Below are positions 8,290 through 13,877 of a stretch of 13,877 nt of DNA, piece by piece; the first letter of the stretch is position 1, and each line of letters starts with the position of its first letter. The position numbers and the translations under genes were made by a program. This DNA comes from Cyclostephanos tholiformis (Eukaryota; Bacillariophyta; Thalassiosirophyceae; Thalassiosirales; Thalassiosiraceae). The notes under the pieces are model-generated. The model was not told the DNA's origin and searched no databases. It saw nothing but the letters and a program-made list of their open reading frames with translations. The stretch is taken from positions 1 through 13,877 of the forward strand of contig JALLPB010001054.1 in assembly GCA_036939975.1 (NCBI GenBank), read 5' to 3'.

Positions 8290-9482
8290 CTATGCTGCTA
8301 AAAAAATTGTATTGCACTGGCGTACAGGAATATTATCGAAATGAGTCTTACCAGAACAACAAAGATCTTTGTTTGTAATGACATAATCCAGCTCCACAGG
8401 AGATTGCTCTTGAAAGTTGTCAGAACAATAGTGGTGAGCTAATTGATTGCAAATAATACACAGCACCTGTTCAGATGTAATGTCCACATAATCTGTGTCA
8501 TGACAAAACCTCATGGCAGCACATTCAAAATTAATGTCACCAAATGGACGTAACTTGGAGGGGTTGTCAGCAGTGTAACTTAATTTGGCGGATTCTTCAA
8601 TCTCGTAAGGGTCAAGCATGATGAATGAACATTTATCCTTGCCATCAGTCTGGCACATGCAACACGGTCCCTTTGCTACCCCTAAGTTGATGTAGGAACA
8701 TGCAGTGCATATCCATGCATTTGATATCTCAACCTCCTTGATATTGTTAATATTGGATTCAGCAACAGGAGCCTCTACCTTCTCAGCAGCAGCAATCTGC
8801 CTATTTTTCATAGCAGCATGCCACCAGAAGAAGCTACTGACACATTGTCTTCTTTAAAAGACCCATCATCACTTGTGTCACCTGAGGGAGGAGAGAGACA
8901 TGGAGGATCATCAGACTTCTTGCTCTTTGTGCACTTCAAAACAAGTCTATCATAATAATCCTGGGGGGTCGTACTACCATGCGCCACCAACCTGGGCGAG
9001 TGCCTGGTCGGCGAGAGGCTTGTAGCTTGTTTGTGTGGATGCAACAGCAGAGGAGAGTAGCATCCATGGGTCCCTCCCTCTGCCGGTGCTGTTGCCATCT
9101 GCAAATCCATTGGCACGCACAAATTACACTGAGGTGCCAGGGGAGCAGTTCCTTTCACTGCCACAAGCACCACTGCACATTGCCTCTGCCTCTCCTCATG
9201 CACCATGGCATCAGCAATGGCCCTATCCTTGCACGCCCCGGCATAGGCAATGACCCTCTCCTTGCGCACCCTGGCATCAATGATGGCAAGCTTACCCGGA
9301 GGATTTTTTTGGATATGGGCATGTAGTTGAGTGACGAATGTGAGGAGGGAGAGACCATAAGGATCACTAGTGATTCCCTCATATGCAGAAGCCAGAATAA
9401 TAGGCAAATAAGAAAAAAAATCCCGTAGGCTGTAAGGCAACCATGGACAAAAACACGAACTTGCACAGTATTCAGCAATAAC
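8290..9482 (-). pseudogene. Captured gene fragment: RanBP2-type zinc finger plus Cys/His cluster
   Basis: Two minus-strand frames abut with an ATGA overlap at 8811-8808 and read best as one coding segment with a frameshift. The upstream frame (to 8808) includes three 11-residue repeats (pattern xIxxAxxxxxR), a Pro/Ser/His linker and an acidic Ser-rich stretch (GDTSDDGSFKEDN). The downstream frame (173 codons to the stop at 8290) has W-I-C-x2-C-x3-N-x7-C-x2-C, close to the RanBP2 zinc-finger pattern (usually N-x6-C). Later it has CIICNQLAHHYC, a C-x2-C-x4-H-x2-C cluster that looks like half of a PHD-type finger. A pyrimidine run and CAG (plus 9483-9485) just inside the right TIR could be a 3' splice site opening this exon. 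RanBP2 fingers bind ubiquitin or RNA and PHD fingers bind histone tails; the actual role is unknown. It is not a transposase. Confidence 0.6.
9189..9287 (-). repeat. Three 33-bp tandem repeats in the captured gene
   Basis: Units 9189-9221, 9222-9254 and 9255-9287 each encode 11 residues on the minus strand (IIDARVRKER, VIAYAGACKDR, AIADAMVHEER). They keep A at the fifth position and R at the end, with charged residues between, as in a short amphipathic helix. Confidence 0.8.
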
Positions 9483-9504
9483 CTGAAAAACAACAAAAAA
9501 ATTG

Positions 9505-9523
9505 TAGCCTGTAAGCATTGACC
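9505..9523 (-). repeat. Right terminal inverted repeat
   Basis: Inverted partner of 7947-7965 (17 of 19 identical). Directly followed by TTA 9524-9526. Confidence 0.85.
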
Positions 9524-10183
9524 TTAACCCCAACTGGCGCTAGACCACGGAAAAAGAAAATTGATGCAATTCTTAAAATGCAACCCCCTACATCATTAAA
9601 ACTTCTACATGGTTTTGTTGGTATGGTCAATTATTATAGGGACATGTGGCCACATAGATCAGATATGGCCCCACTAATATCAAAAACCGGTGCCCCCAAG
9701 AAAGGTGAAATGACTTCTCCTTTTAATTGGACAACTGAAATGCAAAAGGCATTTGATAAAATGAAAGCATTAATGGCTGCTGATGTCTTTTGTGCTTATC
9801 CTAATCATAACAAACCATTCCACATTTATACAGACACATCCACTTATCAACTTGGTGCATGCATCATGCATGGTGATCTCCCTGTCACATATTTTAGCAA
9901 AAAGATCAATCATGCACAAATGAATTATGCAACAATAGATAAAGAACCTCTATGTGTCATTGCAACACTTTGTGAATTCCATTCAATGCTACTTGGTGCT
10001 GAACTCCAAATTCAAACAGATCACAAAAATATTCTAAATGTTGGTGATTCATCTGAAAGATGTTTACTATGGATATCATACGTTGATGAATATAGTCCCA
10101 CCTTACACTATGTGGAAGGACCACACAATGTCATTGCAGACACATTCTCAAGACTTTTGCGTCTAGATGACACATCAGCATAA
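9524..10183 (+). pseudogene. pol: RT C-terminal connection and RNase H of pol
   Basis: This is the continuation of the RT after the nested insertion: one uninterrupted frame of about 219 codons from the TTA to TAA at 10181-10183. It is the best-preserved part of the element. The first segment has KKKIDAILKM and GFVGMVNYYRDMWPHRS, the RT thumb/connection typical of Ty3 elements. The RNase H domain follows. Numbering from TTG 9518 (residue 1), the expected acidic residues are D106 (YTDTS), E143 (DKEPL), D168 (TDHKN) and D208 (NVIADTFSR), so all four are kept. Changes at conserved places (TDTSTYQLGA where TDASDYQLGA is usual; KEPL for KELL) suggest drift without selection. RNase H removes the RNA strand during reverse transcription. 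A broken segment leads on to integrase. Confidence 0.92.
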
Positions 10184-10411
10184 GTGGGGAAGAAAGCCAT
10201 TACCAAAGACAGTAAATTGGCTAGTCATTCTATGTTTGAAGACAAAGAGATATTCAATTGTCTCATCCATCTATCATGTCTGTCTAATCTCAAAAAGAGA
10301 AAATCTAAACTCAAGAAGAGAAAATGACATGATCAATTTTATCTTAATCTTCCCAAAGATATCTTGAAAGATAACCCTTAAGATAAAGAAAATATAAAAA
10401 AACAAATTGAG

Positions 10412-11534
10412 GACAATGAACTTCAACTATCAGTGACAAGACACCCAGAGTGGTACAGTCACAAGACCTTAAATGATATTGTAGATGTGTTATGTTACAC
10501 TAAACCAGGCAGTGATCCAGCTAATTGGAAAATAGCACTACCAAGTGAATTGATATACCCTACTATTAGATGGTATCATCAAGTCACAGGTCATCCTGGG
10601 AGTAAAAGACTCAATGACTAAATAAGTAAACGATACTATAATCAAGACTTATGACAATACATTGAAAGATTCAAATGTGACTATTGTCAAAGAAACATAC
10701 TCGATGGAAAAGGATATGGACTCTTACCAGAGTGTGAGGTTCAATCGATACCATTTGAGGAATGTGCCATGGATCTAATCGGACCATGGATAGTACAAGT
10801 TCGTGGAAGACCATATGAATTTGATGCCTTAGCTGTACAGTTACTATTTTATTAGAACTAATTAGAGTGGATGATAAGACATCAGACACAATATCATGGA
10901 GATATGCACAATGTTGGTTATCATGTTATCCATGGCCACAACAATGTATACATGATCCTGGAGGAGAATTTACTGGAGAAGAGTTTCAAATTCTCTTAAA
11001 AAAAACTGTTGTATTAAAGACAAATGCACCAGTGCAAAAAATCCACAGGCTAATGCCATATGTGAAAGGATGCACCAAACAGTTGGCAATGTCCTAAGAA
11101 CGTCATTACATAGAGAACCTCCACAAAACATTGCCACTGCAAAGGAATTTATAGATGAAGCACTATCCATTGCTATGCATGCAATGAAAGTCAGAATACA
11201 TACCACCTTGGATAGAAGCCCAGGAAGTCTAGTCTTCAACATAGACATGTTTCTAAACATTCCATTGATTGCTGATTGGCATGCAATAACTCTACACAGA
11301 GAACATCTCATTACTGAGAATCTTATATGAGAGAATCAGAAAAGGAGATGACATGATTACCTCCCTCAACAACATGTACTAAAAAAATGCTTGAAACCTT
11401 GTAAGTGAGATGAACAAATGAGTGGGCCATACAGAGTACTCCAAACACATGTAAACAGCACAGCAACCATAGAGTTGAGACCCAGAGTTTCAGAGAGACT
11501 TAACATACAAAGAATCATACCATATAAAGATTGA
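10412..11534 (+). pseudogene. pol: Integrase of pol (broken)
   Basis: Integrase joins element DNA to the genome. The N-terminal zinc domain is WYHQVTGH (His at 10577-10579 and 10592-10594) and, after in-frame stops near 10620 and 10652, CDYC (Cys at 10676-10678 and 10685-10687), giving HHCC. The catalytic triad is still readable across three frames: Asp in AMDLIGPW (10772-10774), Asp in HDPGGEF (10954-10956), Glu in AICERMHQ (11064-11066). The second Asp and the Glu are 110 bp apart, near the 108 expected for D-x35-E, with a small indel. After it come TTLDRSPGSLVFNIDMF and the C-terminal GPYRVLQTHVNSTATIELRP segment, ending IIPYKD and TGA at 11532-11534. About 110 bp separate it from the polypurine tract, so there is no env-like gene. 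Confidence 0.88.
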
Positions 11535-11644
11535 CTGTCGTAAATACTCATCCACTAAACTCTCTGGCCATGTGACACTTTTTTGAGCAGCTTTTCTTTT
11601 CACCAAACCAAATGGAGGACCAAGACATACTAGACATGTCTCTT

Positions 11645-11656
11645 AGTGGGGAAGAG
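11645..11656 (+). promoter_or_regulatory. Polypurine tract
   Basis: AGTGGGGAAGAG ends exactly where the 3' LTR begins (TGCAGT). It would prime plus-strand DNA synthesis. It is purine-only apart from one T. Confidence 0.75.
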
Positions 11657-11977
11657 TGCAGTATCCATCTCACCTCTATGTAGACTGACATGGGTAGTCA
11701 CACAAGCATCTGGTCTGCACGTCAATCTTACCTAATACTTTTTGATAATAGTATGGTGTGATTGACTACTATAGATATTCCCATATTTGTAGTAAGTATG
11801 GTAGATACCAAGGCTCACTAAACCACTGATCATAGTTAGTGGTATTCATAAGAATCATCAGTTCTCATACAACCCTCGTGGGATACTTCGTGGGATTGTA
11901 AATGAGAATACCCATCAAATCAGCATTCACTTCACATCATAGATTCTGTGAATCTAAAGCTCATAATTTTTTTGTCA
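11657..11977 (+). repeat. 3' LTR
   Basis: It begins TGCAGTATCC and ends TTTGTCA. It is collinear with 4586-4874 with many substitutions. It carries about 32 extra bases near 11886-11925, where CGTGGGAT occurs twice. It is followed directly by GCAAAC. Confidence 0.8.
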
Positions 11978-11983
11978 GCAAAC
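11978..11983. repeat. Candidate target-site duplication, right copy (GCAAAC)
   Basis: Matches 4580-4585 exactly. Confidence 0.5.
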
Positions 11984-12028
11984 TTCTACAACTAAACTTC
12001 TACAACTACATTATTATCACTTCTCGTG

Positions 12029-12655
12029 CATGGTAGTGCAGCACCAAACCCACTTGAAGTGCACACCCACATCCATATCATATACTCAGAGTGTTTCAGC
12101 ACCTTGCAAAGCTGTGGATGGGCATATGTGTCCACCCATACTCTGTTGCTCTTGTGCCAGGTGGGGTAGGATTTTTGGAAAATCAGGGTATTATTGAGTC
12201 TGAGTGGTGTTGTAAGATCATGGTTGAGGTTCCAAACCCACTTGGAGTGCATCCCACATCCATATCATATGTATACAAAGTGTTTTAACACCTCAATATG
12301 CGGTGGATGAGCATATGTGTGCCCTTACACTGTTATGCCTGTCCAGGTTGGGAGTGGATTATTGGAAAATTAGGGTAGGGCGGAGCCTGAGTCATGTTCT
12401 AATGTCATGATTGAGGCTCAGAACCCACTTGGAGTCCATCCCATATCCATGTCGGATGTGTACAAAGTGTTTCAGCACCTTGATATGATGTGGATGGGCA
12501 TATGGGTCCGCCCTTATTCTGTTATTCCTGTGGAGGTTGGGAGTGGATCAGCCCAGGTGATGTTGTAATGTCATGGTTGAGGCTCCAAATACGCTTGGAC
12601 TGCATCCAATATCCATATTATATATACAAAATTATTTAGCACCTTGATATGCTGT
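12029..12655. repeat. ~188-bp tandem satellite, about 3.3 copies
   Basis: Aligned anchors (ACCCACTTGGAGTGCATCC, CATATCCAT, AAGTGTTTCAGCACCTTGATATG, GTGGATGGGCATATG, GTTATTCCTGT, GTCATGGTTGAGGCTCC) recur with starts near 12049, 12237, 12424 and 12590. Unit lengths are 188, 187 and 166 bp; the third unit has lost about 21 bp. The last copy stops around ATATGCTGTG. The first copy begins close to the 3' LTR flank. No ORF is supported; short frames here (12091-12288 plus, 11992-12252 minus) simply follow the repeat. Confidence 0.88.
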
Positions 12656-12881
12656 GCTGCGAGCGGGAAAATTTGACAAGACCTGCAATGATTAGCCAAT
12701 ATGCCGGTGCGCAAGAACATCAATTTCATATATATATATGATTATAGTGACGGATGTCCGTGTGTCCCGTGTGTCCCGTGTGTACCGTAAATATTGGGAT
12801 TGTACATCATGTACGTATCCGTGGATTGTCTGAAAAGGAATAGTACGAACAAGGTTTACAATTCACACATCATACAATTAG

Positions 12882-13068
12882 TATACTTAATTCCAAAGTG
12901 AAAAATCCGTCTGTCGCTTTTCTAAATTTTTATTCACAGCAATATACTTAATTCCGAAGTGAAAATTTCTTTCTCGAAAATATTTTGCGAATGACAGTAC
13001 AGAAAATATACTTAATTCCGAAGTGAAAATCCCTTTCTCAAAAATATTTTGCGAATTTTGCTGTAGCT
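12882..13068. repeat. Three ~61-64-bp direct repeats
   Basis: TATACTTAATTCC(A/G)AAGTGAAAA starts at 12882, 12943 and 13007. Copies two and three also share CTTTCTC.AAAATATTTTGCGAAT. The spacing and position upstream of the edge ORF would allow a promoter-proximal role, but nothing shows this. Confidence 0.8.
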
Positions 13069-13475
13069 GACAGTACCTGCCGGTACCTGCCGGTACCTGC
13101 CGATAATTGCCCGTAACTGCCTGTAACTGCCCGTACCTGCCAATACCGTTTGTTACCTGCCAGTACGTGCCGGTACCTGCTGATACCTGCCAGTACCTGC
13201 CGATACCTGCCTATAATTGCCGGTAATTGCTATTCCCCGTAATTGCCCGTAACTGCCCGTACCTGCCAATACCGTTTGTTACCTGCCAGTACCTGCCGGT
13301 ACCTGCTGATACCTGCCAGTACCTTCCGATACCTGCCTATAATTGCCTGTAATTGCCGGTAATTGGTAATTGCGCGTAATCGCCTTACCTGCCGGTACCT
13401 GCCGGTACCTGCCCGTACCTGCCAGTACCTGTCGGTAATTGCCGGTAATTGCCAGTACCTGCTGTTACCCCCGCC
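13069..13475. repeat. 10-bp-period TACCTGC array D with 126-bp higher-order unit
   Basis: About forty units of (G/C)(G/A)GTACCTGCC, with AATTGCC and AACTGCC variants, run almost without breaks. A larger unit containing CAATACCGTTTGTTACCTGC is duplicated: it starts at 13131 and again at 13257, 126 bp apart. The unit is related to the TAACTGC word of the arrays at 2992-3765. Because 10 is not a multiple of 3, the array opens long artificial frames (such as 13230-13487 minus, RYWQV-like) that are not genes. Confidence 0.88.
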
Positions 13476-13548
13476 AGTATCTGCCATTAAATTCCAATAC
13501 TACAATTTTGATCCCTACATCCAAACTAAGGACAGCATTGATATAATC

Positions 13549-13877
13549 ATGGATGAAAGACGTGCTTATAACGCTCAATGTCAAAGACGTAGACGTGCTA
13601 ATTCTGCAATACGTGAGGAAGAAAATGAACGGAAGCGACGTAGAGGGGCAAATCCTGCAATACGGGAGGAAGAAAATAAACGCAATCGTGAATCCCACAG
13701 ACGTAGACGTGTTAATTCTGCAATACGGGAGGAAGAAAACGTTCGGAATTGTGAATCTAACAGACGTAGACGTGCTAATCCTGCAATAAGGGAGGAAGAA
13801 AACGTTCGGAATCGTGAATCTCACAGACGTAGACGTGCTAATCCTGCAATAAGGGAGGAAGAAAACGTTCGGAATCG
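13549..13877 (+). CDS. Partial protein with basic 21-residue tandem repeats (STPR-like)
   Basis: An ATG at 13549 opens 109 codons that run off the right edge. The frame is also open back to 13363, but through the 10-bp array, so this first ATG is preferred. After a 12-residue start (MDERRAYNAQCQ), the protein is five tandem units of R-R-R-A-N-P-A-I-R-E-E-E-N-x-R-N-R-E-S-H-R. The Asn-x-Ala-Ile anchors fall at residues 18, 35, 56, 77 and 98, so the first unit is 17 residues and the others 21. The alternating Arg and Glu clusters suggest a highly charged helix able to bind nucleic acid. Similar repeats occur in STPR proteins (23-residue units, as in silkworm FMBP-1) and, as I recall, at the N-terminus of some Helitron helicases. 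Helicase or Rep motifs are not in the window. Confidence 0.6.
   Translation, partial: MDERRAYNAQCQRRRRANSAIREEENERKRRRGANPAIREEENKRNRESHRRRRVNSAIREEENVRNCESNRRRRANPAIREEENVRNRESHRRRRANPAIREEENVRN

Larger units (their letters stand above)
7947..9523. mobile_element. PIF/Harbinger-like non-autonomous DNA transposon nested in RT
   Basis: The left end, GGCCAATGCTTACAGCCTA (7947-7965), and the reverse complement of the right end (9505-9523), GGTCAATGCTTACAGGCTA, match at 17 of 19 bases. An AT-rich partial match continues inward. TTA flanks both sides. Removing the 1,577-bp element plus one TTA rejoins the RT reading at the expected residues (WL then TP). A 3-bp TTA/TAA target and GG-starting TIRs fit the PIF/Harbinger superfamily. 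CACTA elements also duplicate 3 bp but start with CACT. No transposase DDE domain or Myb-like partner was seen, so the element would have been moved in trans. The interior carries a minus-strand gene fragment. Confidence 0.85.
4586..11977 (+). mobile_element. Degenerate Ty3/Gypsy LTR retrotransposon (with nested insertion)
   Basis: A full LTR-retroelement order is readable on the plus strand: 5' LTR, gag remnant, protease, reverse transcriptase, RNase H, integrase, polypurine tract, 3' LTR. Integrase after RNase H places it in Ty3/Gypsy rather than Copia. The element is about 7.4 kb, of which 1,577 bp is a later insertion, so it was about 5.8 kb originally. GCAAAC lies directly before the 5' LTR (4580-4585) and directly after the 3' LTR (11978-11983), a candidate target duplication. 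Six bp is slightly longer than the usual five. Every domain carries stops or frameshifts, and the LTRs differ at roughly 10-15 percent of positions by eye, so it is an old, inactive copy. No canonical tRNA primer site starting TGG was found after the 5' LTR. Confidence 0.9.
12724..13877 (+). mobile_element. Putative Helitron-type element, 5' end to window edge
   Basis: The 5' module (12724-12813) is TTTCATATATATATATG, GATTATAGTGACGG, CCGTGTGTCCCGTGTGTCCCG, then TGTACCGTAAATATT. It repeats the layout seen at 1584-1672. It is followed by three ~62-bp repeats, a 10-bp-period array and a plus-strand ORF with Arg-rich repeats. Many Helitrons begin with TC plus a TATATA tract and GT/CCG-rich repeats, and carry a long Rep-helicase gene with a basic, repetitive N-terminus. 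The helicase itself would lie beyond the window, so the class is inferred and not shown. Confidence 0.35.

Noticed and set aside
8010..8378. Plus-strand 122-codon ORF in the nested transposon
   Set aside because: It is dominated by T-rich sequence and a 48/51-bp duplication, and overlaps the better supported minus-strand zinc-finger frame.
8979..9326. Plus-strand ORFs opposite the captured gene
   Set aside because: They are antisense shadows of the minus-strand repeats and linker, with no domain of their own.
7947..9523. Spliceosomal intron in the RT gene instead of a transposon
   Set aside because: The ends are GGCC..GACC inverted repeats with a TTA duplication, not GT..AG, and the interior carries an antisense gene fragment.
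11978..12030. Extending the LTRs to about 4909 and 12030
   Set aside because: There is residual similarity (CTACATTA.TA.CAC), but the 188-bp satellite already begins near 12029 and the GCAAAC match supports the shorter borders. Left as an uncertainty.
13069..13475. CRISPR array
   Set aside because: Repeats are 10 bp and contiguous with no unique spacers of constant length; the context is eukaryotic.
13230..13487. Minus-strand ORF with RYWQV-like repeats
   Set aside because: It is the translation of the 10-bp array, whose period is not a multiple of three; no stop simply happens to fall in this frame.
13465..13824. Minus-strand ORF of 119 codons with repeated FFLPYCRI
   Set aside because: It is the antisense shadow of the plus-strand 21-residue repeat protein, which has far more sensible composition.

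Overview
The window looks like intergenic, transposon-dense DNA from a eukaryotic nucleus. There is no operon-like packing, no RNA gene and no intact cellular gene. The best lineage hint is the pol protein of the central retroelement. Its wording around the RT connection and RNase H (for example GFVGMVNYYRDMWPHRS) resembles Ty3/Gypsy elements I associate with diatoms and other stramenopile algae. A marine protist is therefore my guess, held with low-to-moderate confidence.

Layout. Positions 1-257 hold an open minus-strand frame that leaves the window. Positions 258-1583 are low-complexity or AT-rich, with one striking ~105-bp palindrome (881-985). Positions 1584-3817 are a mosaic: a Helitron-like 5' end with a GT run, a short signal-peptide-like ORF, a two-copy ~365-395-bp direct repeat, three 10-bp-period TAACTG arrays, a possible minus-strand coding scrap, and a hairpin followed by CTAG.

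Positions 4586-11977 are one old, broken Ty3/Gypsy LTR retrotransposon. It has two diverged LTRs, a candidate 6-bp target duplication (GCAAAC), a gag remnant with a zinc-knuckle-like motif, a protease with DSG, an RT with YIDD, RNase H, an integrase with HHCC and DDE residues, and a polypurine tract against the 3' LTR. Many stops and frameshifts make it non-functional as it stands.

A 1,577-bp DNA transposon (7947-9523) is nested inside the RT gene. It has 19-bp terminal inverted repeats and a TTA target duplication, which fits PIF/Harbinger. It carries no visible transposase. Instead it carries a minus-strand gene fragment with a RanBP2-type zinc finger, a second Cys/His cluster and a plausible splice acceptor next to the TIR, so it looks like a gene-capturing non-autonomous element.

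Downstream of the retroelement are a ~188-bp satellite (12029-12655), a second Helitron-like 5' end (12724-12813), three ~61-64-bp repeats, a 10-bp-period array (13069-13475), and a 5'-partial-to-edge plus-strand ORF (13549 onward) made of basic 21-residue repeats. Together these suggest the start of a Helitron-type element that continues beyond the window. The order of events that can be read is: Ty3 insertion, decay, and insertion of the Harbinger-like element into the Ty3 copy.
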